Source: Streptomyces sp. NBC_00258
Lineage (GTDB): Bacteria > Actinomycetota > Actinomycetes > Streptomycetales > Streptomycetaceae
DNA length: 64,000 nucleotides
Assembly (NCBI RefSeq): GCF_036182465.1
Contig: NZ_CP108081.1
Span: 6,448,001-6,512,000, forward strand
Reading direction: 5' to 3'
The notes under the pieces are model-generated. The model made no database searches and had not been told where the DNA came from. It saw only the letters and a list, made by a program, of their open reading frames with translations. The translations under genes and the position numbers were made by a program. Of the stretch, positions 7,903 to 16,453 are shown piece after piece (positions within the stretch are counted from its first letter, which is position 1; the number at the start of each line of letters is the position of its first letter).

Positions 7903-8556
7903 ATGAGTCCTGTACTCAGGGCCAAGTCCTCTCTGAGCCCGCTTGCCACCCGTGGCGCGTGGCTGACCGGCGGCGCTGTCGCCTCCCTCGCCCTCGTGTT
8001 CGCGGGCGTCGCGACTCCCGCGTCGGCCTCGGTCACCCCGGCCGCCGACAGCGTCGTGGCGGACCCGTCGACCGACGACTGCAAGAAGGAGAACGGGCAC
8101 CACGAGAAGTACCAGCCGGAGGGGAAGGCTCAGACCCCCGGCGGACCGCTTCACGAAAAGTGCGAGGACCGGGACCGCGACAAGCAGGAGTGCTCGGACA
8201 TCGACTCGGCGAGGTCGAACTCCGGGAACTGGGAGCTCAGCGCCGTGCTCACCGGTGGTAACGCGTTCGCCGGAGTGCGAGAGGCGCCGGCAGACGACGA
8301 CTACGAGTGGAAGGAGATCAGCGACGAGAGCAACTACCCCAAGAACGCCTGCGCTATCTCCATCGTCGTCTCGAACAACGGGCAGGAAGCCACGGTCAAG
8401 GTGCTGACCAAGAACGGCCGCGTCTATGAGTCCGAGGGCAACAGGCCGGGCGACAGCGACGAGTTCAACTGGAGCGACTGGGTGAAGCTGGAGACGCCGC
8501 GGGAGGACGACCTCGCGACCCGCGAGAAGGGCGAGCAGGTGACGCCGGTTGGCTAA
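7903..8556 (+). CDS. Secreted hypothetical protein
   Basis: A 217-residue exported protein. The N terminus has a classic signal peptide (basic MSPVLRAK..., hydrophobic LTGGAVASLALVFAGVA, cleavage about ATPASA-SV near residue 42). The mature part is highly charged and contains four cysteines that could form two disulphides (DDCKKEN, KCEDRD, QECSDID, NACAIS). The ATG at 7903 has AAAGGAG upstream. I do not recognise the family; the charged Cys-containing mature domain suggests a small extracellular protein. Confidence 0.75.
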   Translation: MSPVLRAKSSLSPLATRGAWLTGGAVASLALVFAGVATPASASVTPAADSVVADPSTDDCKKENGHHEKYQPEGKAQTPGGPLHEKCEDRDRDKQECSDIDSARSNSGNWELSAVLTGGNAFAGVREAPADDDYEWKEISDESNYPKNACAISIVVSNNGQEATVKVLTKNGRVYESEGNRPGDSDEFNWSDWVKLETPREDDLATREKGEQVTPVG

Positions 8557-8613
8557 CCCCAACCGTGTCCCGACAGGTGCGCAGGGTTCCTGACCCTGAC
8601 ACCAGCCCGGTTC

Positions 8614-8649
8614 GCCGCGCGCGCAATGGCTACAGCCGGCGCGCGCGGC
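8614..8649. terminator. Bidirectional terminator
   Basis: GCCGCGCGCGC / GCGCGCGCGGC, a perfect 11-bp stem with a 14-nt loop that itself contains GGC/GCC, lies between convergent genes. Confidence 0.65.
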
Positions 8650-8685
8650 ACCCCGGCACCCGCTGCCCTTTGGGCAGCCTGCCCG

Positions 8686-9261
8686 TCACTCCGCCGTCGC
8701 GGACCCGGGGCACATCTCGCCGGAGCCCTCGGCCTGCCGGACGCCGGGGATCGTCACGGTCACCTTCGTCGACGACGCCGTGTCGTTCCCGCTCCAGCTT
8801 CCGCCACCGCCCTCGCTTCCGGAGCCCGCGGACACGACGAGACGGGCATCGGCGATCGTGCACGTCAGCTGGGCGAGGGCCGTTCCGCTCAGGGGCTCGG
8901 TGCCCGGGGGCAGCGTGACCGACACCCGCGCCCCGCTCGCCCGGAGGGTCACCGGGGACGCCAGCCGCGGAAGTTCCGTGGTCAGGGCCTTGCGGCCGAG
9001 CAGGGCGTCCGGCCCCCGGAACAGCAGCTCCACCGCCGTGCCGATGTCGAAGGTGCCGGGGACCTGGCTGCGTACGCCGAGCAGGGTGTCCTGCCTGACG
9101 AAGTAGAGGACGTAGGCCGGCCGTATGCCGGTGGCCGGTTCTCCCGCCTCCACCACACCGGTCGAGGGAATCCCGCAGGAGGAGAGCAGCAACGCGGCGG
9201 CCGTGAGCGAAAGCCCGGACCGCACCGCCCGCTGCCCGCGCCTCGTGAGCAGCCGTCTCAT
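8686..9261 (-). CDS. GerMN-domain lipoprotein, coupled to a histidine kinase
   Basis: A 191-residue lipoprotein: the signal ends in LLLSSC with the lipidated cysteine at residue 29. A GerMN-like domain follows (YVLYFVRQDTLLGVR, TAVELLFRGPDALLGRKALTTELP, VSVTLPPGTEPLSGTALAQLTCTIAD). The ATG overlaps the kinase TGA (ATGA), so translation is coupled. A kinase followed by a small lipoprotein is the layout of the S. coelicolor afsQ locus as I recall it. The lipoprotein could modulate the kinase sensor domain at the membrane surface; that is inference. Confidence 0.85.
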   Translation of the reverse strand: MRRLLTRRGQRAVRSGLSLTAAALLLSSCGIPSTGVVEAGEPATGIRPAYVLYFVRQDTLLGVRSQVPGTFDIGTAVELLFRGPDALLGRKALTTELPRLASPVTLRASGARVSVTLPPGTEPLSGTALAQLTCTIADARLVVSAGSGSEGGGGSWSGNDTASSTKVTVTIPGVRQAEGSGEMCPGSATAE

Positions 9262-10757
9262 GTCTCTCGTACCTCTTCCTCTTTCTCTCCTTCTTCCTTC
9301 TCCTCCTGGCCCAGGGGGATCTCGACCGTGAACACCGCCCCTTCGCCCTCCGCACGGTTCGCCGCCCGGACCGTACCGCCGTGCAACCGGACGTTCTCCG
9401 CCGCGATCGAGAGTCCGAGGCCGCTGCCCTCCGACCGGGTCCTGGCGGTGTCCGACTTGTAGAAGCGGTCGAAGACCTGCGGCAGGACGTCCGCGGGAAT
9501 ACCGGGCCCGCTGTCCGTCACCTCGATGACGGCCCACACCCTTTCGTCGGCGGCATCCGGCATCTCCCGTGCGTACAGGCGCAGTTGTACGGGGCGTGCG
9601 CCGTGCCGCAGTGCGTTGCCGACCAGGTTCGCGACGGCCACGTCGAGGCGGCGGGGGTCGACCCGGCCACGCAGTTCGCCGGGCCCGGGGAGCCTGGTGT
9701 CCACCGTGTCCTGCCAGCCGCGGGCGGCGAGGGTGCGCCGCAGGGACTCCGCGAGGTCGAGGTCGTCCAGTTGCAGGCCCGCCGCGCCCGCGTCGAAGCG
9801 GGAGATCTCCATCAGGTCGTTCACGAGCCGGGCCAGCTTCACGGTCTCCCCGCTGATGAGCCGTACGGCCGTCGCGGTGTCCGGGTCGAGCCGGGCCGCG
9901 TCCTCGTCGAGCAGGTCGGTGACGGCCGACATCGCGGCCAGCGGGGTGCGCAGCTCGTGCGACACGTCCGCGACGAAACGGCGGGCACGGGCCTCCATGC
10001 GGCGCAGCTCCGCGACCGACTCCTCCAGCGCGGCGGCGGTCTCGTTGAACGTGTGCGACAGGTCGGCGAGTTCGTCGGAGCCGTTGACCGCGAGCCGGGT
10101 GTCCAGACGGCCCTCGGCGATGCTCCGGGTGCCGCGGCGCAGTTCGCGTACCGGGCGCAGTACTCCGCGGGCGGCCAGCAGGGCGAGCAGGACGGCGAGG
10201 CCGAGGGCGGGTACGACGGCGCGTCCTATGGCGGTGACCAGGGCGTCGACGTATCCCTGTTCGCCGGTCTGCGGCACCGTCAGGAAGACCGAGACCCCGG
10301 AGGCGGGGCGTTCGGCGGGCTCGCTGAAGGTGACCGGCAGGCCGACGACGAGCGAGGAGCGGCCGTCCGTCGTCACCCGCTGGAAGACGGCGGCCCGCCG
10401 GGAGCCCACGGCCGACCGCATGCCGGCCGTCAGCTCGGTGAACGTGTCCTGTGGCCGGGAGGTGGCCCGCAGATCGCGGTAGGTGGCCAGGACCCGCCAG
10501 TTCTGCGCCGGTTCGGCGGCGGCCACCTCCTGGGCGACCGACTCCAGGTCGCTCTGGGTCGGCGGGTAGGAGATGCCGGGCGCCAGGCCGTCGACGTGTG
10601 CCCGCAGCCTTTTGATGATGGTGTCCTGGCTCTGCTGGAGCACGGCGATGCGGGCCTCCCGGAAGGTGAGGGCGCCCGTGGTGAGGGTGGCGACGGCGGT
10701 GACGAGCACGAAGGCGACGAGCAGCCGGCTGCGCAGACCGCGCAGCGGTCGCTTCAC
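9258..10757 (-). CDS. Sensor histidine kinase (AfsQ2-like)
   Basis: A 499-residue membrane kinase. Two membrane helices (about residues 10-31 and 175-196) flank an extracellular sensor domain of about 140 residues. A HAMP segment (RPVRELRRGTRSIAEGRLDT) is followed by the HisKA box FVADVSHELRTPLAAMS with the phospho-acceptor at His267, and then by the HATPase N and G boxes (NLVGNALRHG, DSGPGIP, GSGLGLSI). The GTG start overlaps the TGA of the response regulator (GTGA), and the stop overlaps the lipoprotein ATG, so three genes form one translationally coupled operon. Confidence 0.93.
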   Translation of the reverse strand: MKRPLRGLRSRLLVAFVLVTAVATLTTGALTFREARIAVLQQSQDTIIKRLRAHVDGLAPGISYPPTQSDLESVAQEVAAAEPAQNWRVLATYRDLRATSRPQDTFTELTAGMRSAVGSRRAAVFQRVTTDGRSSLVVGLPVTFSEPAERPASGVSVFLTVPQTGEQGYVDALVTAIGRAVVPALGLAVLLALLAARGVLRPVRELRRGTRSIAEGRLDTRLAVNGSDELADLSHTFNETAAALEESVAELRRMEARARRFVADVSHELRTPLAAMSAVTDLLDEDAARLDPDTATAVRLISGETVKLARLVNDLMEISRFDAGAAGLQLDDLDLAESLRRTLAARGWQDTVDTRLPGPGELRGRVDPRRLDVAVANLVGNALRHGARPVQLRLYAREMPDAADERVWAVIEVTDSGPGIPADVLPQVFDRFYKSDTARTRSEGSGLGLSIAAENVRLHGGTVRAANRAEGEGAVFTVEIPLGQEEKEEGEKEEEVRET

Positions 10758-11452
10758 CGGGACTGGAACCGGTAGCCGAAGCCGCGCACGGTCTGGATGT
10801 AGCGCGGCTGCCCCGCGGGCTCGCCCATCTTGGTGCGCAGCCGCTTGACGCACGCGTCCACCAGCCGGGAGTCGCCGTGGTAGCTGTGCTCCCAGACCGC
10901 CTCCAGCAGCTGCTGCCGGGAGAACACCTGGCCGGGCGAGGCGGAGAGGGTCAGCAGGAGCCGTAGTTCGGAAGGGGCGAGGGCGACCGGCGCACCCCGC
11001 CGGGTGATGGCCAACCCGGCCCGGTCGATGGTCAGTTCGCCGTCGTCGCCGTGGGTCTCGATCTTCGGTATGCCCTCGGCGTTCGGTGCGCCGCCGACCC
11101 GGCGCAGGACCGCGCGGATACGGGCTTCGAGTACGCGTGCCTGCACCGGCTTGACCACGTAGTCGTCCGCCCCGGCCTCCAGCCCGACCACGATGTCCGT
11201 GTCGTCGCCCCGGGCGGTAGCCATGACGATCGGCACCTGGTCCTCGGTACGGATCCGGCGGCACACCTCGAGACCGCTGAGGCCGGGCAGCATCAGGTCG
11301 AGCACGACGACGTCCGGCCGGAAGGACCGCAGCAGGGCAAGTCCCTCCTCACCGGTTCCGGCGGCGGTGACGTCGTGCCCCTGGCGGCGCAGTGCGAGCC
11401 GGACGCCCTCCCGTACGGCGCGGTCGTCTTCGATCAGCAGGACGCGTGGCAT
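10754..11452 (-). CDS. OmpR-family response regulator (AfsQ1-like)
   Basis: A 232-residue response regulator. The receiver domain has the acidic pair IEDD at 8-10, the phosphorylation site Asp52 (VVVLDLMLPG) and the conserved lysine in VVKPVQARV. The last part of the receiver resembles S. coelicolor AfsQ1 as I remember it. The C-terminal winged helix is intact (LRLLLTLSASPGQVFSRQQL ... VRGFGYRF). It is the first gene of the operon with the kinase and lipoprotein. I leave the gene name blank because orthology to afsQ1 was not tested. Confidence 0.92.
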   Translation of the reverse strand: MPRVLLIEDDRAVREGVRLALRRQGHDVTAAGTGEEGLALLRSFRPDVVVLDLMLPGLSGLEVCRRIRTEDQVPIVMATARGDDTDIVVGLEAGADDYVVKPVQARVLEARIRAVLRRVGGAPNAEGIPKIETHGDDGELTIDRAGLAITRRGAPVALAPSELRLLLTLSASPGQVFSRQQLLEAVWEHSYHGDSRLVDACVKRLRTKMGEPAGQPRYIQTVRGFGYRFQSR

Positions 11453-11590
11453 GTGCTCAGTATCCGTACGGCTCAGGGGAGTTGAGGCAGGCACCGGCGT
11501 CGGTGGGGGAACTGTTACGGGACGATCACATAGGCCGGACGGGTGATCGACCGTTATCTCTTCGTTATCGACTGAGCGATATCCCATCAC

Positions 11591-12607
11591 ATGCCGTACT
11601 CACTCTTGATGACCATGAACACGACTGCCCGTCGCACGAAGCCGTCCTCGGCCAGGGAGTCCTCCGCCTCCCGACAGTCCCGGCGTCGTCGCAGAGGATC
11701 CGCGCAGTCCGGTGGTCCGGGGCGGTCCGGCAGACGGTCCGGCGGACGTGGCCGGAAGAGCAAGGGCCCGTTACTCGGCGGCCTGGCGGCGCTGGTCGCA
11801 TTGGTGATCGCCGCCGCCGTGGCCGTGAACTGGACGACGTCCCCGTCCTCCGACGCCGCGGACGGATCCGCCTCCTCGTCGCCGTCCGGTCCGGCGCCGG
11901 ACCGGACACCGGAACCGAGCGGCGGGACGGAGTCGGCCGGGGCGAGTGGGAAGCCCGGCGAGAAGGCCGGTGGGAAGGGCGACAGCGAGCCGTCCGGAAA
12001 GGGCAGCCCCTCGGCTTCCTCCTCCTCCGCGCCCGAGATCCCGGCCTCGGGCCCCGGCACGTTCGCCACCGCGGGCGGCGGGAGCGGGACCGTCGGGAAG
12101 GGCGGCCGGGTCCTGAGCTACAAGGTCGTCGTCGAGGACGGACTCACGCAGTCGGCGGCGGATGTCGCCGAGCAGGTCGAGGGCATACTCGCCGACCCGC
12201 GCGGCTGGACGGCCGACGGCCGCTCGGGCTTCCGGCGCGTCTCCAGCGGTACGGCCGACTTCGTCGTACGGCTCGCCACGCCGGGAACGGTGGACGCCAT
12301 CTGCGGCAGGTACGGCCTGAACACGCGCGGCGAGGTCAACTGCAACGTGGGCAAGGACGTCGTGGTCAACCTCAAGCGGTGGCTGCTGGCGACTCCGGTG
12401 TACGCCGCCGACGTGGACGCCTACCGCGCGCTGATCATCAACCACGAGGTCGGCCACTTCCTCGGCCACGGTCATGTGACCTGCCCCGGGGCGGGGAAGC
12501 CGGCCCCGGCGATGATGCAGCAGATCAAGGGCATGCTCGGCTGCAAGCCCAACGTCTGGCCGTACGACTCCAAGGGACGGTTCGTCACGGGGCCGGCCGT
12601 GTCCTGA
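11591..12607 (+). CDS. DUF3152 membrane-anchored putative zinc protease
   Basis: A 338-residue protein: an Arg/Ser-rich cytoplasmic head, one membrane helix (GPLLGGLAALVALVIAAAVAV, about residues 58-78), a Ser/Gly/Pro linker, then a DUF3152 domain (YKVVVEDGLTQSAADVAEQV ... DFVVRLATPGTVDAICG). NHEVGHFLGHGH is an HExxHxxxxxH-type zinc site, which supports extracellular metalloprotease activity. The codon for a leucine in GPLLGG is TTA (11771-11773), so expression may depend on the bldA tRNA. A second ATG 18 bases downstream is an equally good start. The gene is divergent from the two-component operon. Confidence 0.88.
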   Translation: MPYSLLMTMNTTARRTKPSSARESSASRQSRRRRRGSAQSGGPGRSGRRSGGRGRKSKGPLLGGLAALVALVIAAAVAVNWTTSPSSDAADGSASSSPSGPAPDRTPEPSGGTESAGASGKPGEKAGGKGDSEPSGKGSPSASSSSAPEIPASGPGTFATAGGGSGTVGKGGRVLSYKVVVEDGLTQSAADVAEQVEGILADPRGWTADGRSGFRRVSSGTADFVVRLATPGTVDAICGRYGLNTRGEVNCNVGKDVVVNLKRWLLATPVYAADVDAYRALIINHEVGHFLGHGHVTCPGAGKPAPAMMQQIKGMLGCKPNVWPYDSKGRFVTGPAVS

Positions 12608-12643
12608 GGGGTGCACCGGGAGTGCACGGGGAGGTGCCCTGAA

Positions 12644-12691
12644 GGGGGTCCTGGAGGGGGGTCCTGGAGGGGGTCCTGGAGGGTGTCCGGA
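12644..12691. repeat. Short tandem repeat, GGGGGTCCTGGA x3
   Basis: Three near-exact copies of GGGGGTCCTGGA (12644-12655, 12656-12668 with one extra G, 12669-12680) and a decayed fourth lie downstream of the DUF3152 gene. Confidence 0.8.
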
Positions 12692-12813
12692 AAGGTGCCG
12701 TGCAAGAAGAGGGCAACCTTTCCGATCCCCGCGACCACAGATGAGTCGGAACCCCGTTCACAGGGGCTCCACACAACGCACGAGCCCCACAAGAACCACG
12801 TAAGGACTCATCC

Positions 12814-14157
12814 GTGGCATCCCCCTCCCACCGCAGGTCCCTCCGTAAGCGGCGCACCGCTCTCCTCTCCGCCGCTGCCGTGGCGGCCGCGGGTCTCGGC
12901 GCCGTCCCCTTCGTGATGAACGCGAATGCGGGCGCCGTCGACCTGGCGCACCAGGCTCTGCCCGCCAAGGACGGCTGGGCGGCGTCCGGTTCGGGCACGA
13001 CCGGCGGTTCGAAGGCCGACTCCGCGCACACCTTCACCGTCAGCACCCGCGCCCAGCTGGTGAAGGCGCTCGGCTCGGCCACCGATTCCACCCCGAAGAT
13101 CATCAAGATCAAGGGCACGATCGACGCCAACACGGACGACGCGGGCAAGAAGCTGACCTGCGCCGACTACGCCTCCGGTACGGGCTATTCGCTGTCCGCG
13201 TACCTGAAGGCGTTCGATCCGGCGACGTACGGCAAGAAGGCGCCCTCGGGCACGCAGGAGAAGGCGCGCGCGGCCGCCCAGACCAAGCAGAAGAAGAACA
13301 TCGTCTTCCGGGTCCCGGCCAACACCACCGTCGTGGGCGTCCCGGGCACCAAGGCCGGGATCACCGGCGGCAGTCTGCAGGTGCAGGACGTCGACAACGT
13401 CATCATCCGCAACCTCTCCCTCACCGCCACCGAGGACTGCTTCCCGCAGTGGGACCCGACGGACGGTTCCTCGGGCGAGTGGAACTCCAACTACGACTCG
13501 GTGACGCTGCGCGGGGCGACCCATGTGTGGGCGGACCACAACACGTTCAGCGACGCGCCGTTCTTCGACTCGTCCGAGAAGACGTACTTCGGCCGCAAGT
13601 ACCAGATCCACGACGGTGCCCTCGACATCACCAACGGCTCGGACCTGGTGACCGTCGAGCGCAACCAGTTCACCAACCACGACAAGACGATGCTGATCGG
13701 CAGCAGCGACACCGACAGCGTCGGCAAGCTGCGCGTCTCCATCCACCACAACGTGTGGAAGGGCATCACCCAGCGGGCCCCGCTGGCCCGCATCGGCCAG
13801 ATCCACCTCTACAACAACGTCTACGACACGACGACCCTCAACGGGTACGCCCCCAAGTACAGCCTCGACTCCCGCGCCAAGGCCCAGGTCGTCGCCGAGC
13901 ACAACTCCTGGACGCTCCCGTCCGGCGCGAAGGTCGCCAAGCTCCTGAGCGGCGACGGCACGGGCTCCGTCGCCGGCACCGGCAACCTCGTCAACGGCAA
14001 GTCCACCGACATCGTCGCCGCGTACAACTCGGCGAACTCGAAGAAGCTGAAGACGACCGTCAACTGGAAGCCGACCCTGACGGCGGGCCTCCAGACCTCG
14101 GCGAACAGCCTGCCGGCGGAGCTGCTGAAGACGACGGGCGCGGGGGTTCTTTCCTGA
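12814..14157 (+). CDS. Secreted pectate lyase (polysaccharide lyase family 1)
   Basis: A 447-residue exported lyase that cleaves polygalacturonate by Ca2+-dependent beta-elimination. A signal peptide (basic SHRRSLRKRR, hydrophobic core, ANAGA near residue 45) precedes the parallel beta-helix. Family hallmarks are the VVGVPGTKAGITGGSL ladder, VDNVIIRNLSL, the Ca2+-site aspartate in NSNYDSVTL, and VWADHNTFSD, equivalent to the vWiDH region of the family. The conserved arginine region is in TQRAPLARIGQIHLYNNVY. AAGGA precedes the GTG start. It is monocistronic, flanked by a strong terminator, and fits growth on plant debris. Confidence 0.93.
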   Translation: MASPSHRRSLRKRRTALLSAAAVAAAGLGAVPFVMNANAGAVDLAHQALPAKDGWAASGSGTTGGSKADSAHTFTVSTRAQLVKALGSATDSTPKIIKIKGTIDANTDDAGKKLTCADYASGTGYSLSAYLKAFDPATYGKKAPSGTQEKARAAAQTKQKKNIVFRVPANTTVVGVPGTKAGITGGSLQVQDVDNVIIRNLSLTATEDCFPQWDPTDGSSGEWNSNYDSVTLRGATHVWADHNTFSDAPFFDSSEKTYFGRKYQIHDGALDITNGSDLVTVERNQFTNHDKTMLIGSSDTDSVGKLRVSIHHNVWKGITQRAPLARIGQIHLYNNVYDTTTLNGYAPKYSLDSRAKAQVVAEHNSWTLPSGAKVAKLLSGDGTGSVAGTGNLVNGKSTDIVAAYNSANSKKLKTTVNWKPTLTAGLQTSANSLPAELLKTTGAGVLS

Positions 14158-14192
14158 CCTCGACCTCACCTTGAGGACTTGAACAGCTCAGA

Positions 14193-14224
14193 GGGGCCCG
14201 GGACTTGTCGATGTCCCGGGCCCC
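14193..14224. terminator. Bidirectional terminator
   Basis: Perfect 12-bp stem GGGGCCCGGGAC / GTCCCGGGCCCC with an 8-nt loop between the convergent pectate lyase and GlxA-like genes. Confidence 0.85.
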
Positions 14225-14241
14225 GTTCGTGCTGCGACGGG

Positions 14242-15183
14242 TCAGGAGCGCGAGCGGAACGTGCGGCGGTATGTGTCCGGGGGGACGCCGATCGTGCGGT
14301 TGAAGTGGCGGCGCAGGGTGGTGGCGGTGCCCATTCCGGTGGCTGTGGCGATGGTGTCGATGCTGTTGTCGGTGTTTTCCAGGAGTTCCTGGGCGCGGCG
14401 GATGCGTTGGGTGAGGAGCCACTGGAGCGGGGTGGTGCCGGTTGCCGCTCTGAAGTGGCGGCCCAGGTTGCGGGAGCTCATGCGTGCCTGGCGGGCCAGG
14501 TCCTCAACGGTCAGTGGGCGGTCGAGGCGGTCCACGGCCCAGGGGAGCAGGTCGGTGAGCGGGTGGTCGTCCCGGGCGGGCACCGGGGCGGCGACGAACT
14601 GGGCCTGGCCGCCGGCCCGGTGCGGCGGCACGACCAGGCGGCGGGCGACGGCGTTGGCCACCGCCGAGCCGCGGTCGAGGCGCACGAGGTGCAGGCACAG
14701 GTCCAGCGCGGCGGCCTTGCCCGCGGAGGTGAGCACGCTGCCGTTGTCCACGTAGAGCACGTCCGGGTCGACCTCCACCTCTGGGTAGCGGGCGGCCAGG
14801 ACGTCGGTGTGCGCCCAGTGCGTGGTCGCGCGCCGCCCGTCCAGCAGGCCGGCCGCGGCCAGTACGAACGCGCCCGTGCAGAGGGAGGCCACGCGCGCGC
14901 CGGCCTCGTGGGCGGCGCGTACCGCGTCGATCAGGTCGGCGGGCGGGCCCTCGTCGACGTCCGCCCAGGCGGGGACGATCACGGTGTCGGCGCGACGGAG
15001 CCGGTCGAGCCCTTGGTCGGGCTCCAGCCGGAACCGTCCGACCCGTACGGCGTCCGATCCGCAGACGGCCACGTCGTACCAGGGACCGGCCACGCCGACC
15101 GGCGCGGCGTCGAACACCTCGTACGCCACGGACAGTTCGAAGTGCAGCATCCCGTCGGTGACGGCCAGCGCGACAGTGCTCAT
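14242..15183 (-). CDS. GlxA-family transcriptional regulator (DJ-1/PfpI + AraC)
   Basis: A 313-residue regulator with a class I glutamine-amidotransferase-like N-terminal domain (VALAVTDGMLHFELSVAYEVF; nucleophile-elbow-like SLCTGAFVLAAAGLL) and a C-terminal AraC double HTH (LTVEDLARQARMSSRNLGRHF ... TTLRRHFNRTIGVPPDTYRR). AGGGGCACGGGC before the ATG at 15183 supports that start. A second ATG at 15207 lies next to the expected start of a transcript from a TACAAT -10 element (15220-15215 on the minus strand) and could be used leaderless. The divergent neighbour is an NAD(P)-binding saccharopine-dehydrogenase-like gene sharing a 95-bp promoter region, and is a plausible target. Confidence 0.88.
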   Translation of the reverse strand: MSTVALAVTDGMLHFELSVAYEVFDAAPVGVAGPWYDVAVCGSDAVRVGRFRLEPDQGLDRLRRADTVIVPAWADVDEGPPADLIDAVRAAHEAGARVASLCTGAFVLAAAGLLDGRRATTHWAHTDVLAARYPEVEVDPDVLYVDNGSVLTSAGKAAALDLCLHLVRLDRGSAVANAVARRLVVPPHRAGGQAQFVAAPVPARDDHPLTDLLPWAVDRLDRPLTVEDLARQARMSSRNLGRHFRAATGTTPLQWLLTQRIRRAQELLENTDNSIDTIATATGMGTATTLRRHFNRTIGVPPDTYRRTFRSRS

Positions 15184-15278
15184 GCCCGTGCCCCTGACCG
15201 TGTTCATGTCCGTAATTGTATGGGGCGTGGCGTTCCGGACACTCACGGTGGGGTGCCCGCCCCCGACAGGATGTCCGT

Positions 15279-16325
15279 ATGAGATCAGAGGCGGGGTCGG
15301 GGCAGACGGTGGCGGTGTTCGGTGCGTACGGGCACACCGGGCGGTTCGTGGTGGCGCAGTTGCTGGAGCGCGGGTTCGTCCCGGTTCTCTCCGGCCGTGA
15401 CGCCGGCCGGCTCAGGGAGCTGGCGGCGGTGTCCGGTCCCGGGCTCGACGTCCGGCCGGCGTCGGTCGACGACGCGGACGCGCTCGACCGGGCCCTGGCC
15501 GGTACGGCGGCGGTGATCAACTGTGCCGGGCCCTTCGCCACGACCGCCGCTCCCGTGATCGAGGCGGCCCTGCGCGCCGGGATCCCGTACGTGGACGTCG
15601 CGGCGGAGATCGAGGCCAACGCCGACACGTTCGCCCACTTCACGGACCGCGCCCGCGCCGCCGGAGCGGTGATCGTCCCGGCGATGGCCTTCTACGGCGG
15701 CCTCGGCGACCTGCTGGTCACCGCGGCGATGGGCGACTGGACGACGGCCGACGAGGCACACATCGCGTACGGCCTGAACAGCTGGCACCCCACGCCCGGG
15801 ACCCGCGAGGCGGGCCGGATCTCCGGGGAACGGCGCCGCGGCCGACGCGTCCGCTACACGAACGGGCAGCTGGAGTACCACAACGACGCCCTGCCCACCC
15901 TGAAGTGGCCCTTCCCCGACCCGATGGGCACCCGGGCGGTCATCGGGGAGTTCACGATGGCCGACGTCGTCACCGTCCCCAGTCACCTGACCATCCCCGA
16001 GGTACGCACCTACATGACGGTCGAGGCGGCCGGGGACCTGGCCGCCCCGGACACCCCGGCACCGTCCGCGGTCGACGAGCACGGCCGCTCCGACCAGACC
16101 TTCCTCGTCGACGTCGTCGTCCGCTCGGGCGACAGCGAACGGCGCGCCGTGGCGCGAGGCCAGGACATCTACGCCGTCACCGCACCCCTCGCGGTGGAAG
16201 CGGTCCACCGCATCCTCACCGGCCGGACCCGCACGGTCGGCGTCGCCTCCGCGGGGGAGATCTTCGACGCCTCCGACCTCCTGGGCGCACTGGCGCCGCA
16301 CATCTCCGTCGCAGTGGGCCAGTAG
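15279..16325 (+). CDS. Saccharopine dehydrogenase-like NAD(P)-binding protein
   Basis: A 348-residue soluble protein. It opens with a Rossmann dinucleotide site VAVFGAYGHTGRFVVAQLL (G-x-x-G-x-x-G type) and continues with VINCAGPFATTAAPVIEAAL and YVDVAAEIEAN, typical of the saccharopine dehydrogenase/trans-acting enoyl-reductase-like group. The exact substrate is unknown. The ATG at 15279 has AGGA about nine bases upstream. It is divergent from the GlxA-type regulator and followed by a clear terminator. Confidence 0.85.
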   Translation: MRSEAGSGQTVAVFGAYGHTGRFVVAQLLERGFVPVLSGRDAGRLRELAAVSGPGLDVRPASVDDADALDRALAGTAAVINCAGPFATTAAPVIEAALRAGIPYVDVAAEIEANADTFAHFTDRARAAGAVIVPAMAFYGGLGDLLVTAAMGDWTTADEAHIAYGLNSWHPTPGTREAGRISGERRRGRRVRYTNGQLEYHNDALPTLKWPFPDPMGTRAVIGEFTMADVVTVPSHLTIPEVRTYMTVEAAGDLAAPDTPAPSAVDEHGRSDQTFLVDVVVRSGDSERRAVARGQDIYAVTAPLAVEAVHRILTGRTRTVGVASAGEIFDASDLLGALAPHISVAVGQ

Positions 16326-16358
16326 CGGGCCAGGGCGTTCTGCTGTCGCGTCACGCGG

Positions 16359-16384
16359 GAACGCCCGGGCGGGTCCGGGCGTTC
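16359..16384 (+). terminator. Intrinsic terminator
   Basis: GAACGCCCGG / CCGGGCGTTC, a 10-bp stem with a 6-nt loop, is followed by TTGTTGTTG. It sits downstream of the saccharopine-dehydrogenase-like gene. Confidence 0.75.
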
Positions 16385-16453
16385 TTGTTGTTGAGTCGGG
16401 CAGCCGCCACGCGTGGCGGCACGACCCGAACCCGGCTATCGATCCCGAGTGCC

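Noticed and set aside
9381..10775. 464-codon plus-strand frame opposite the histidine kinase
   Set aside because: The kinase has all catalytic motifs on the other strand; the opposing frame has no domain or ribosome site.
12644..12691. Tandem GGGGGTCCTGGA repeats as a CRISPR or attachment site
   Set aside because: There are no unique spacers, no cas genes and no integrase; it is a simple tandem repeat.
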